Assembly (NCBI RefSeq): GCF_000499385.1
Contig: NW_013653863.1
Coordinates: 1-36,305, forward strand
Direction of reading: 5' to 3'
DNA from: Eimeria necatrix
Taxonomy: Eukaryota > Apicomplexa > Conoidasida > Eucoccidiorida > Eimeriidae
DNA: 36,305 bases
The number at the start of each line of letters is the position of its first letter. Within the stretch, counting starts at the first letter, position 1. The notes beneath the pieces are model-generated. The model ran no database searches. It worked only from the letters and a program-made list of their open reading frames with translations, and was not told where the DNA came from. A program made the translations under genes and the position numbers. Positions 12,305-23,998 of the stretch are shown one piece after another.

Positions 12305-13468
12305 AGCGCGAAGGCCGCATCAAGACTCTCGACCGAAAGTCCTTGGTGGCTCGCGTGGCTTTGCTGCTGCAGCAGTGCGACGCCTGCTTCGCGCTTCCGA
12401 AGGTGGCAGTGGAGCCCTTTCTGGACTTCGTGCGGTACATTGTGCCTGCTGCGGAGCAGGGGGAGACTCTGCGGGAGCTGCAGCGGCAGCAGCGGCTGCA
12501 GCAGCAGCTGCTGCAGACGCTGCAGTCGTTCGCAGCAGCAGCAGAAGAGCTGCTGGCGCAGCACCCCGAACTGCTGGTCGAAGTGGCCTCGCTGCGGCAA
12601 AACACTCTCGACAGAGACATGCAAGAAGCTGTTTGCTTCAGAAACTTCGAGATCAGCAGCGCCGTGCTGCAGCTAGCTGAAGACACGCTGCAGCAGACGT
12701 TTCCGGTGGCCCCGGGGGGGCCCCTGGCTGCGACCCTCCGGCGAATTGCTGCAGCAGCAAACAGCAGCAGCTTCGGGGGCCCCGCTGCGCCCCACTGGCT
12801 CTCCCGCTGCCTCCAAACTCCCCTTTCTCTCTTCCTCCCCACACAGGAGGCCCTTCTGCACGGCCCCCTCGTGCGCTGCCCCCCGCGGGGCCCCCCGGGC
12901 CGGCTCTCGCCTCCGCCGCGGGGGCTGCCGCCTGGGGAGTCTTACTTGGCTCCGCTTCACGGGGTTTCTTCTTCATTTGCTTTTCCGGACTTCGAGGACT
13001 CAGAGCCTGGGGAGTCCAAGGGGGGTCCCCCGGGGGGCCCCCCGGGGGGCCCCCCGGCGGCCAGCGCGGGGCCCACAGTTGCCTACCAAAAGCCCTACGG
13101 CCCCGGCCCGGGGGCCCCCACCAGCGCCGCCGCGCCGCCGCGGCCGGCCTGTGCCGCAGGGGCCCCCACAGACCCATGGGGGCCCCCCGGGGGGGCCCCT
13201 GGGGCCGCAGCGGCTTTTCTCGCTCGCCCGACATGCAGGGAGTGCCCCGCGTGGCAGCAGCGAGAAGGCAGCAGACCCTACACTTGCAGACCCATCAGCA
13301 AAATGGAACGCCACCAAGTGGTGCAGCAGCAGGAACATTTGCTGCTGGTGCACCACCTGGAACACGGGGAGCCAGAGCCTCCCCCAAAGCCCCCGCGGGC
13401 CCCGCCGAAGCAGCGGGGCCGCAGGCGCCGGGGAACTAGAGGCGCTGCTTCCAAGGCTGCATCTGCTG

Positions 13469-13499
<31 letters not shown>

Positions 13500-13647
13500 G
13501 GGGGCCCTGGAGAATTCCAGCAGCAACGGCAGCAACCACACGCACACTCGGACTTCGGCTCTTGGCCTTGCTTCTCGGGGGATGCTTTGCCTTGGGCTTT
13601 CCCAGCCCTTTGGGGCCCAAGGGCAGAGCCGACGCGGCGCCCGCTCC

Positions 13648-13693
<46 letters not shown>

Positions 13694-14289
13694 GGGGCGT
13701 GAAGGTGGGTTCCCCTGAAAGAGTAGCCTTCAAATGGCCCGAAAAACACGAGGGGAAAATAGTAACTGTAGTGGATTGGCGGCCGCCTCGGGAACAGCGC
13801 TTGGGCTCAGCCAATAAGCCAGAAACAATTTATAACGCAGAAATGCCCTTTCCTTCTTGCCTTCTTGTGGGGAGTGAAGAAGACCTCCACACCCCGTCGG
13901 GGGCCACCGGGGGCCCCGGCGCTGCTGCCTTTGCTTCCGTTTCGCCTGCTGCTGCGCTGCTGCCGGAAAGCAGTGGAGAAGCTGCTGCAGGCGCAGCGAA
14001 ACAGACAGAGCCGCTTGAGGATGACCTTTCTTTTCTGAAGTCCTTTAGAGAATTGCTTATGTGTTCTGTTCCGCACTCCTCCGCCTTCAACTGCTGCGAG
14101 CTCTTGGCCGACAGTTTGCGCAGCGCCGCAGGGCCTTTAGAACATTCAGCGCAGGCCCGCAGAAGCAGCCGAAACTTCTCCATCCCCGAAAACATCCTTG
14201 GCAGCCCTCGTTCTGAAAGGAAGCCCAGGCAGCAGCAGCAGAAGGGGGAAAAGCAGCAGAAGCGGCGGAAGAAGGAGGCGCAGCGCCAG

Positions 14290-14325
<36 letters not shown>

Positions 14326-14826
14326 GAGGAAGAGGAGCAGCAAGCAGAATCGTCGACCCGGGCCTCGCCAACAGATACAAATGCAGCTCCAGATTGCCAC
14401 GCCCCCTGCAGCGGAGGCAGCAAAGAAGACACATCTATTCTTTCCTCAGCTTTTGCTGTCCGCGCATTAGACTCAGACAGCAGACGCTGCAGCGAGAGTC
14501 CTTGTGTGGGCCAGAGCCCGCAGCAACAGCAGCAGCAGCCACTAGTCGCAGGACCGGCGGCGCTCACTGATGGATGCGGCAGGCGTGGAGGCAGCAGCAA
14601 CTACACCCACGCCGCAGCAATTGCTGCAGCCTCTGTGGCTGGCCCTGAATCTCCCTTTGCTGCTGCTGCTGCTGCTGCTGCGGCCTTTGCGGATGCTGAC
14701 AGTGCTGCCGCGTTTGCTTCAACGACGTTGGGGACAAGTGCAGCTTCTCAGAAACGCAAAAGCCATCAGGATGCAGGCGGGGAGCCGCAGGCGCGCAACA
14801 AACGAACAAGGGGGACAGACAGGTAG
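6226..14826 (+). CDS. Giant glutamine-rich low-complexity protein (2866 aa), function unknown
   Basis: This ORF runs uninterrupted from ATG 6226 to TAG 14824-14826. CAG runs avoid stops in all frames, so length alone proves little. Real coding is shown by non-repetitive stretches in this same frame. Charged coiled-coil-like blocks lie between residues about 370 and 800 (EEELTVEQQQEQLRLSEESC, KEQLLQDAGKLNKLLEHLRP). More helix follows at about 1450-1830, for example EKRRQAAMEVLLKLRRAHEE. A compact helical domain spans about 2025-2160 (RKSLVARVALLLQQCDACFA). A unique region lies at about 2505-2660 (EGKIVTVVDWRPPREQRLGS), and the C-terminus is basic (ARNKRTRGTDR), possibly nuclear. The longest Gln tract is near residues 1390-1435. 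No enzymatic domain is recognised. The N-terminus probably extends upstream (see 5638-6225). Residues about 1855-1985 read better in another frame, and an intron-like acceptor tract lies at 12818-12846, so the true product may differ internally. Confidence 0.6.
10353..10530 (+). repeat. CAG/CAA polyglutamine tract
   Basis: Nearly uninterrupted CAG with interspersed CAA codons forms the longest Gln tract of the giant ORF, broken by a few Leu, Glu, Arg and Lys codons. The CAA interruptions after 10410 are periodic, often every second or third codon, which suggests expansion of short CAGCAA blocks rather than a pure CAG run. Confidence 0.85.
11941..12012 (+). repeat. 12-bp tandem repeat GCAGCAGGTGCT, six perfect copies
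   Basis: Six identical 12-bp units. In the ORF frame they encode AAGA, in the other frames CCSR-type or QQVL-type repeats. Every unit contains both CAG|GTGCTG and CTGCAG, words that resemble a donor and an acceptor. Confidence 0.9.
13018..13066 (+). repeat. GGGGCCCC-rich coding repeat
   Basis: Tandem CCCCCGGGGGG blocks read GGPP repeatedly in the giant ORF. The same GGGGCCCC palindrome recurs at 12870-12900 and 13170-13205 and on the other gene strand at 19860-20470. Confidence 0.7.
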
Positions 14827-16876
14827 TCCCAGTAGCCCCACACGACTGTGGAGAGCAGCTAGCCACAGCCAGAGCTAACGGTCTAGCTCTGGGAGCCAAT
14901 GCTTTTAAGAAATCCATCAGGGCCATGCCGACTCGATGAAGTGCTGCGAGTCCGGCATGTTTCTTAGTAGCCTTTTTTGTCTTTGTTGAGGCAGCTCGTG
15001 CCGAATTGTCTTGTAGCGAAAACCTCGGGCCCTGTTCGTTTGCAACTAGCAGCAAACAGGCACGCCGCCCGATGCTACCATTTTAGTTATTTGAAGCATT
15101 ACTGTACCCTCATTTGCTGTTGTCGTGCCGTTTTGTCTGGGGATTAGAGAGCTTTAGCCTCCTCATTCGAAAAAAGCAGCAGAATATGAAGAGAAATTAG
15201 CAAAATTGGGTGGTAAGGGGCGAGGGCAAAGCAGCCCAGATTAGCAGGGTTGGCTGGCAGTGATTCAGGCACATACAAATTGACGCGTAGAAAAGGAAAT
15301 AGGAAGGAAGAACAGATTTAAAACGAGCCCAACTGGGCGCCCAGAAAGGAGGTTGACAAACAAATGAACCAGGGAGAGGCCAGTAATGATAAATGGCAAG
15401 CAGCTGAGGTCTTCATGAGCTCACATACACATGGGTATCTCAAGCTCTATATATATCCGGATTCCGGGTGAAGACAGAACATAGCAGCTGCTAAATATCT
15501 CTTGTATTCAGAGCCAAGCTCTGCTGGGTTGTTTGGCGAAGCTCAGCCCTTATCTTGCGTTTTGCACCCGGTAGTGCTACTGTTGTGGGCAAGCTGCTGT
15601 TTCTGTGTCAGTATCAAATTCAGGTGCAAGGAATTAGGCTTTAAAACTGTGAATGCAACGAGAGGCGGAGTGGTGAAGCACCAGCATTTGCAGAAAATGC
15701 CAAGGCAGTGAATACTGTGCACAGCAGCAGCAGCGCCGCCTACTGCGACAGCACTTCCAGCAGCAATGCTTACGGCAGCAGCAGCTACAAGAGCGACACT
15801 GTTTTCAGCTACAGTAAGGGAGGCAGCTGTAGGACAATGGCTCTCTACGCTCCTTCTGTTTACGTTTCGGCGGCGTGAACCCGTCGATAGTCCATTGGAT
15901 GCTGATTTGGTTTCATTAGCGATAGATTGACAATTTGGAAAGAACGGCGTTGATTGGCAAGGTGACTCCAGAGTGAACACAAGAGTTTACATGCGGCAGC
16001 TGGCCACAAACGAACACTAAAGGGAGCTACTGGACAAGACTGGGGCCCCTTCTCATACTAGAACGACCGCCACAACCGTAACAGAGCAGCTGCAGCCCCT
16101 GCTGCTGCGGCAGAGCAGCAGGCGGTGCTGCTTCCACTGTTGGTGCTGCTGCGGATACGCCCGTAGCATCAGTTGCGGCGGCGCGGCTACCAATTACAGT
16201 AAACTGAAGTCTGGTAAACGCCAAGCCTACAAGCTTACTCCCTTTTCTCTTGCAGAAGCTCAGCATGCAGGTGGGCTGTTCAGAGGCAGTCACGCAGACG
16301 CGGAAAGCCACCAGCGCGGCCACTTAACCCCATGCTCCTGTGGGCTTGCCTGTGGCAACAACATGGGGAAACCCATTGCCACAAGCTACTCAAAGTCACA
16401 GCAAGACATATGTGGGATTGCTTGTTCTGTTTTTCACGGCAGTCTAAATTACCCCAGCGAGATAAAATTCAAAGTTTCCCGCAGCAGAAAAAACATGGCC
16501 AGAACAGTAACACAAACGGCAACAGCAGCAGCTGCTGAGGCAAAAGTAGCAATCATAGACCAACGCAGCAACAAAACAAAACGTTGGGGAGAAGGAAGCT
16601 ATAGCGCTGTCTACACACGCATCAGCAGGAGGCACTGAAGTTGCAGCAACGGGAAAGCTGAAAGAACGATGAAACTTCAACAGTAGCCTTACGTAGTATC
16701 AGCAACAAGAGAACCACACACCCACGGCAGCAGCAGCAGGACTAGAAGAGGCAGCATGAGCGAAGAGGCTCTTCGACGACTTACCCCGTGTGTCAGTGAG
16801 CCCTATTCGTGTTCGCCAGACCTTGCTAGCTAATGTTCTTGCTTTTGCTGCTTTTAGCGGGGGGGTTGTCATTTGG
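14827..16876. other. Intergenic region between convergent genes
   Basis: No gene is supported. It holds a TATA-like run (CTCTATATATATCC near 15446) and short CAG-bearing open pieces at 15640-15880 and 16363-16638 (+) and 15543-15980 (-). None has a start, a family match or consistent splice sites. The 3' ends of the giant (+) gene and the HAD (-) gene face each other here, so both 3' UTRs should lie in it. Confidence 0.5.
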
Positions 16877-19298
16877 CTACTGAGGCAGCATGCCAGTGCG
16901 GCAGCCAACAGTCAAGCTGGAGTGGTGGTCGATGTGCAGCAGCGAAGCGGCGCCCCTGCTGCAGCGCCGCCAGTTCAAGTTCAAGAGCCGCACTGCAGTG
17001 TTCACGGGGTCGTCGAAGCTGCTTTCCGCGTCTGCTGCTGCTCGGAGAGCCCGGCCATCCCTCTCGCTGGCCGGCAGCGGCAGCTCCTCGTAACTTGTGT
17101 CCAGTTCTTCAGAACAAACGGGAGCCTCAATGGACGGGGGGGCTCTCACGCACAAGTCCAAATGCCCGTCATGACCCAGCAGGTAGTCCAGCGTGTGCAG
17201 CAGCAAGGAGTGTTGCTGCAGCAGCAATGCCAGAGGCGAACAACGGAGCAGCAACAGCAATCGTCACGAAAGCAGCAGTTCAAAAGTGGAAACTGCTTCT
17301 CAACGTCTGCCAACTGTTTCGAAATTCCGTAGTCATAGTAACACCACTGCAATTAGACAAAAACAGACTTTGGCGCCAGCACACACAGATGCACGCAAAA
17401 CTGCAACAGGACAGCCATAAGACTGCAGCAGCAACTGCAGACAAGGGCGCGAGTTTTCGCTTTTAAGAAAAAGAAACCCTTCGCAGCCCAGCGACTGAAG
17501 CACCTTCTGTAAAATTCCCCAGTTCACTTAAACTTTAAATGCCCCCATTCCACTTAGACTTTAAATGCCCGCAGTCCACTTGAACTTTAAATGCACATTC
17601 AACATTTCTCGAGGCCCCAAAGTCTAAACTGTAGCTCAAACTCCTTAAAAGGTTCTGCCGTTGTTTGTTGCTCACAATGTTGAGATGCTTCAGAGAAGGC
17701 ATATCCATCAGCTTGAGAGATTTGCAGGTGAAGTCATATCCAGCCTTCGCTGCCCTGAGCAGCAGCAGCCACACAGAAAAGTGCCCTGCCTGCTGCATTT
17801 AAAGATGTACTTTTCCTTATTTGTTCCTTCACGTGCATGCAGCTAAACAGACTGCACGTGCTTGCAAATGCAGACACGCTCTGCTTAGCTGCTTGGCCGT
17901 TCCTTCTTTCTCAGCTTTTACATATACGTGCAAACCCGCAATCTTGCAATTCTGAAAATAAGCACAGTTACGTTTTTGCAATTTTGGGCTGCCCATTCAT
18001 TTCTAGCCACCCTTGTGAGTCTGCCTGCGCATGAACTTGCTGTCTTGCACTTATATTTCGTGCTGCTTCTTTTGCATATGTGAACAGGTACCTTCCCGCT
18101 TGTGCGTAAACAGACAGAGCTGTGTACAGACACTTGAACGCGTGTACCCATATCCGCATGCATGCAATTCAAGATTTATGCATGCACTTAATCGTGTGTC
18201 TACGGCAGCATGCATGTGCAAGCTTCTACATGCGAATGTCTGCACCCGCTGAAGCGCAGCGGCTCACGCCGATTCGCATAAGAAGAAAAGAGCATCTCTT
18301 TCGTGGGGCCCGTCTCCAATGGAGAGGATAGTTCTGCAGCATTTGTGCTCCCTCAGGTGTCTGTCCACCTCCTCTTTGAACGCCAGGCGCTGAACAAAAC
18401 CCAAACCATTAATGTTAAACTCTGGCATTTAAGTTCTAGCACTTGAGCCAGGTGGCATGACTTGTAGGGCTTTTCTCGGGCTTTGCAGAATATCTAAGCC
18501 TCCGCAGAAGTGCTTTTTTCTGCTGCTGCAGTGGGGCATTTCCAGAATTGCATTGTGAGGCTCCTGATATCCGTATACTAAATCCCTATTGTGCATCTTT
18601 CTAGCAAATATTAAGCCTATGCAACCCTTTTCTATGTACCTCTGCAGCCCCTCAACAAAGGCCCAGGCCCCTGCATGCAAGCCTAGCCGCTTTGCATGCA
18701 TCGAAAAGCCCCAAATGAACAAAGACAGTGACTGCGGGCCCCACCTTCCAGACAAACGGGGATTCCGTGGAAGGCGAGTCGAAGAGGAATCTGGCGGAGG
18801 TCCTGCGGAGTGTCTCTACAAGAGGCCAGAGGCCTGGCAGAAAACGCTTGCAGGTCTCATCTATCCAGCCCTGAGCTGCGTTGGTGATGAGTACAACTCT
18901 GCCGATTTCCCGAGCAGCCAGCAGCACTTTGCGGCTGCTCTGGGTCAGCCGCTGCAGCAGCGGCAAGTCCGCAGCATATTCCGAAGGGTCGGAAACCAGG
19001 CTGAGGCCCCGAGAGGCAATCCAGGAGTTCGGAAAGAATGTGTCATCCCAGTCAAAGATCACCATGCGTTCGTGCACGGGCCCCAGGCGCCCCAGTTGCT
19101 GCGGGGGCCCCGAAGAGGCCGGGGGGGCCCCCCGCTGCTGCAGCAGCCGGGGGCCCCTCCGAAGCCGCTTCAAACCCTCGTGGGCAAATTCTCTGGAGGC
19201 CTCTCCGGACTGGAGGGGCCGTCGCCGTCGACTCCGGCTGGCCCGCTCTCTTCTGCTGCTGCCGTCGTCCTCCTTGCTGCTGCAGCTGCTGTGATCCT

Positions 19299-19329
<31 letters not shown>

Positions 19330-20574
19330 GCTTCGGGCCATGGGTGAGCTCCAACTCGACTGCGCGCTGCACTCAGGCGACAGGCTCCGGCCACTCGCTG
19401 CTGCTGCTGAGACTGCTGCTTTACTGGCTGCTGCTGCTTCTTTTGAGGGCATTTCCGAGAAATTTGTCATCACATGTCCCCTCTGGAGCTTCCAGTGGTC
19501 AGTTGCTGCTGCTTCCACAGAGCGGCGTCTGCTGCTGCGTCTGCTGCTTTTGCTGCTGGTCATATCGGACACGCGGCGCTGCTGCTCTGGGGCAAGGCGA
19601 GCTCCTTCGCCGCTGTCCCCCGAGATGGACTCTTCTTCTGAGGAGTTGCTGCCGCTGCAGCTGATGCTGCTGCAGCTGCTTCTCCTGCTGCCGTCTTCGC
19701 TTTCCCTGCTGCTGCAGTCGTAGTGGCAGCAGCTGCAGCTGCTGTCGCTGCCCAGCTCGTAAGTGTCCATAAAAACTACAGAGGCTTGCTGAGGCTCCTG
19801 GCGCGAATGGCTCGAGACGACGCTGCATGCAAAGGGCCACGCATAAGAGGCCTCCACGGGTTCATCTGGGGGGCCCCCCTCGGGGGCCCCCAATAGCTCT
19901 GGCCTGGGGCCCCCTTCTACAGCCATTTCGTCCTCGTCAGCCCACTCAGGGGCCTCTTCCTGCGGCACAGGCAGAGGCGGCATCTCTGGGGGCAGCTGCG
20001 GGCCACTGGGGGCCCCATAAGTCTCAATACCCTCTATTGTGAAGGGCCCCTCGCCAGGGGGGGGGCCCCCAAACTCAGATGTAAACATTTGAATAGGGGC
20101 CTCTTCCCACTGCAGCGTGCCCTGGTGCAGCATGACGAGGCGGGTCATCTCCACTTGTTCTTCGAAGCTGATACCGAGGTGGTGCTGCTGCTGCAGCAGA
20201 TGCTGCTGCTGCCGCTGCGCAGCCAAGGGGGCCCCTGGGGCCCCTGGGTACTGCTGCTGCCCCTCTAGGGCCTCCTCCTGGCCCGGGGAAAGGCCGCCGT
20301 AGTACAAACTGGCCTGCGAGACTGACTCAGGGGCCCCCTCTTCACCCCAGCTTGCATGCAGCGGCCTGTGGCCTTGGGGGGCCCTTCTTAGTTCTTCAAA
20401 AAAGCTGCTGGGGGCCCCCGCTGAGAAGCCCCACGGCACTGCCTGCTCGCTGAGGCATGCAGGGGGCCCCCCTGCTGCTGCTGCTGCTGCTGCAGAGGCA
20501 GGCGACACCACAAGCATGGCCCCCACGGGACTCGAACGCGTCTGGAGAGGAGCATGTAACGTCCACTGCCCTGG

Positions 20575-20615
<41 letters not shown>

Positions 20616-20813
20616 AGCTGGGGATATCAATGCCTTTGATAAGGCCTTCTGCTGCAGAAGGGAAGCCCGGGGGGGCCGCGGAGTCTGCGATTGGCCCTTG
20701 AGGGGACCCCCCCTGCGTCTCGCTATTTCTTTGGCGCTGGCCGCCCCTTCGCGTTCTTCGGCGGCCCCCCTTTGAAGTAGTGTGCTGCTGCTGCCGCTGG
20801 TCTTGCTGCCTTG

Positions 20814-20874
<61 letters not shown>

Positions 20875-21056
20875 CTGAGGGTGCTGTGGCAGTTGCTGCC
20901 GAGGATGCGCTTTATGTCCCTCCTGCATCTGTTGCTGCTGCTGAGGACTTTGTGATTTCATCTGCTGCTGTTGCCTAGTTTTCTGCTGCCGTTGCTGCTG
21001 TTGTCGCTGCCCTCCTAACTGCTGGTGCACTTGCGGATGCGGCCGCTGCTGCAGTG

Positions 21057-21087
<31 letters not shown>

Positions 21088-21718
21088 TGCGTGCTCCTGA
21101 TGCAGCTCTGGGCATTCACGCCTCTGCGGGCAAATGGCGGGAGGGGAAAGGGAACTGCAAGCTACAAGAGCCTCATACTCCTGTCTTTTAAGGAGCTGCT
21201 CCTCTAGCTGCTGAGCCCTCTGGGGCCTCAGACTTGTAAAGGTTTCATAGCTGCTGCTGCCTTGCAAAGCCTCAGCGTTGGTAATCACAAAGCCTTCAGC
21301 CAAGGGTCCGCAGGCAGCACCTGCGGGGGCCCCCGCAGTAAAGGCAGCTGCTGCAGCTGCTGCAGCTGCTGCAGCTGCTGCAGTTGAAGGGTCTAAGAAG
21401 CGGCTGGTTTGCCTCGTTGGGCTGCGCGGGTCTTTCCCAGTTAAATCATTTGCAGAATGAGAAGCAGCAGCAGCTGATGCGGCGCTGCTTGAGCTGCCTG
21501 CGAGGCCCCTCGGGTCGAGCCCTGCAGAAGGCAAGGATGCCCCAGCCAAGCCCTGCGGGGCGGAGCGCAAACGATCGCACATTTCCCTGCTGAGGCGCCT
21601 CGGGGAGCCCAGAATATCCTTAAAGAAAGCAGCAAAAGAAAGCCTCCAGCAATTTAGAGGGGTTTTCTGTGGATCGGGGCGGGCAATCCGCAGTAGTTCC
21701 TGCACGCGGCGCTTTGGG
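16877..21718 (-). CDS. HAD-superfamily phosphatase-like protein with long Gln/Ser/Ala-rich N-terminus (four exons visible)
   Basis: Proposed exons (minus strand): 21718-18745, 18389-18268, 17754-17676, 17215-16877 (TAG stop). All junctions are GT-AG and in phase. Counting from the GTG at 21705, the product is about 1166 residues. Residues 1-870 are low complexity with a poly-Gln tract near 20820-20880. The HAD domain starts at about residue 876: motif I VIFDWDDTFFPNSW (DxDxT, nucleophile Asp 885), motif II VVLITNAAQGW, then WK at the end of exon 1 joined to RLAF of exon 2. Motif IV is ILSIGDGPHERDA (exon 2), followed by KSLKLMDMPSLKHL (exon 3) and LDYLLGHDGHLDLC (exon 4). From memory this order, WKxxAF, SxGDxxxE, Kxxxxxx(P)S and HDGxLDL, marks a HAD family of protists and algae. 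An acidic tail of about 85 residues follows. The 5' end is uncertain: CCTCCCACTTGCAG| before 21718 looks like an acceptor, so an upstream exon is likely. Confidence 0.8.
18159..18186. promoter_or_regulatory. Paired TGCATGCA motifs inside an intron of the HAD gene
   Basis: TGCATGCA occurs at 18159-18166 and 18179-18186. Two more copies lie in the preceding intron at 18672-18679 and 18693-18700. TGCATGC(A) is a well-known apicomplexan motif bound by ApiAP2 proteins. Whether these intronic copies act as sites is unknown; they may only reflect local sequence bias, since related ATGCA/TGCA words fill 17830-18245. Confidence 0.35.
20790..20880 (-). repeat. CTG/TTG run encoding polyglutamine in the HAD gene
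   Basis: On the minus strand this reads CAG with a few CAA codons and encodes more than 20 consecutive Gln. It belongs to a wider Gln-rich block at 20780-21090. A pure run of about 11 CTG at 20578-20613 reads poly-Ser in the same frame, and GCAGCT repeats at 21344-21382 read poly-Ala. Confidence 0.85.
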
Positions 21719-22967
21719 CTGCAAGTGGGAGGGTGAGCGCCAGTCTCGCGCTAAGATGGCCAATTTTAAGGCCAAGGCTCATTAATTCCCAGTCTTTAAA
21801 CTGCTGAAAAAAGAAATAAACGGCATATTACTACAAAAGCCTGCAGACTGGTCTAGGGCCGGTCGGCGCGGACCGGACCAGCGGGTGACCTTCCTGGGCA
21901 ACGAGATGGAGCAAAATTGACGGGGCCAGAGCGTGCAAATTCAAATTTTAAAATAGTCAAAATTGCATATTTAAATCGAAACGCAAATAAAATGACTGAC
22001 AAAGAGGCCAAACGGACTACAAAAGCTACAACAGCGGCGGCGGCCACGGCCCCCACAGGCAGAACCAGGGCCGAGGTGCAGACCACTTGGGAAGTGCTTG
22101 CAGCAAACAGTGAGAATGTGGCAAACTCGCCTCCTTGTTTTTCTTTTGATGCTATATTTAAAATAATTTACGAAAAACAATACGAATTAATGAATTAAAA
22201 GGCTCAAGATGACGCTCACCCGGTCCGGGTTGCGGGAAGGGCTGCGAGAGGGTTACCCGCAGTGGCGGGACCGAAGAAAACAGGGCATGGGAGAGGCCAT
22301 TTGTTCCTTTCTGTCTATTTTTTCTTTTAAATAAATCAAAATAAATGTAGTGAAGTAATTAATGCGCATGCATGCCTTTTTCACGAGGAACGACACAAGA
22401 ATCATTTCCTGGGAGTGGCTCCAAGGCGCAACGATTGCAAAAACAAGTATGCACATCTCCGCTTCAATACCCGCATTTTATCAGAATTACATTTATTTTG
22501 TGAACAGCAAATTTAGTTACAAGTACACTTATTTTGTGAACAGCAACTTTTACACTTTTGAAGCCATTCGCGCCATCTTGCATTCTCACTTGCAAAAGCC
22601 AACTTGCAAAACCCCGCAAACAGCCAAGTGGGAACTTGGTGCATTCGGCCAAACGCCTGAAGACAATTACTCCGCATGCATGAGATGAAAAATAACTCTA
22701 AAAAAATGTCTAAGCAGTTTTATCCCAAGTTCTGCAGGAGTCACTGTGTGCTTCCGATGGCGTAAACGCAGCGAGCAAGAGGCTTTTCTTTTCTTTTTCT
22801 TTTCTTCTTCTTTTAAAAGTAAAGACAATAGCGTGGGCCCTTACCTTTTAGGTCCAGATGCTGAGCTTTCGGCGCGTCCAAGCACGGGCTTCTCCTTTCC
22901 GAATAATTCTTGTGCAACAGCACACTCATTATACTGCTCGACGCCTCTTTGGAGTTCTGCACAGTAT

Positions 22968-23037
22968 ATAACTACAAATAACAATATAAATATTGGGATA
23001 AATATTAATATTACTATTATATATATCATATATATAT
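22968..23037. repeat. AT-rich low-complexity tract (AAT/ATT and TATATA)
   Basis: About 70 bases are almost entirely A and T, built from ATAAATATT-like words and ending in two TATATAT stretches. It stands out in otherwise CAG-rich DNA. Confidence 0.7.
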
Positions 23038-23962
23038 CCGTAAGAAAATGCGAAGTCAAACACGAGAACAAATATCCCTTAGAGTCACGTGGGCTTACAA
23101 GTTCCCAAAAATGTGCAGTCCAGCGTATCCACGAGCATTTGCATTCTGAATGCATTCTTTCTTTTTGCATGCAAATATCCATTTAAAAATATGCCAAAGA
23201 AAAGGCATTTACCTTCTTGTTGGTGCCAGCAGTCAGAGCTCGAGCTCTTTTGAATTATTTCGCTATTTTGCAAGTTTCCGAGCGCATGCAAAAGTGTTGC
23301 TTTTTGGTTCGAATGCATTATATGAAGCAAATGCAGCGTCTGAGCTCCTTTTTAAAACAGCATTTCCAGGGGAAGAATCCCTGCAGGTTCTTCACTCGTT
23401 TTATTGTCTAATAACAAGAAAAAGAGCCGATTCAAAACCACCAAATAACTTGCTGTAGGCAACTCAGCACATAGCCCTGCAGCTTTGTTCATCCCGCGGC
23501 GCTTTGCGCTGAAAAGGCCCAGGGAATCTCTTCAGAAGATCTTTTAAGAACCACAAGAAGTCCTTTTGGAGCAAGAAGAGCCTCAAAAGCCCTTAAGTGC
23601 TGCCTTTTAGGGGGCTTTTCAGGCGTTGAGCAGCAGCAAGTTAGCTGCTGCATGCAGGAGCAGCAGCAAAGTGTTTGAGGCTGAGCCAGGCAAAGCTGCG
23701 GGGAGGATTTGAAGCAAAAATGGTGCAGCAGAAAGCTACCTTTCATTCTTGCTGCTGCAGCTACCTTTCATTCTTGCTGCTGCAGCAAATGCCCCAGGAA
23801 GAGCCCAAACGGGCTGCTGCGGCAGACGGCTCTTGCGTCAGATAAAAAAAGCAACTTTGTCCCAAAAAGAAAAACTCAGAACTCACATTTTAGTTTTTTT
23901 CAACAAGTGGCCATCTTCGCGGCCACCTAGGGGGCCCCTTCCAGCCCGGGGCCCCTGCTGCA

Positions 23963-23998
23963 AGTGACCACTGGTCACTGCAGACCACTGGTCACTCT
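23963..23998. repeat. Perfect inverted repeat AGTGACCA-C-TGGTCACT with a second partial copy
   Basis: Bases 23963-23979 form 8-bp arms around a single C. Four bases later GACCACTGGTCACT (23983-23996) repeats the core. The pair is therefore both a tandem and an inverted repeat, and resembles a dimer-binding site or a small cruciform. No gene is adjacent. Confidence 0.7.

Noticed and set aside
15444..15458. TATA-like CTCTATATATATCC as a promoter
   Set aside because: It lies between convergent 3' ends with no gene starting downstream.
16790..17332. Plus-strand frame MSVSPIRVRQTLLANVLAFA with a membrane-like segment
   Set aside because: It overlaps antisense the HAD exon at 16877-17215, which has conserved residues and correct splice phase. 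The hydrophobic stretch may be chance.
18429..18755. Minus-strand frame containing AWAFVEGLQRYIEK as the next HAD exon after WK
   Set aside because: Its phase does not match the exon 1 donor, whereas RLAFKEEV at 18389 matches the phase, the acceptor and the WKxxAF pattern.
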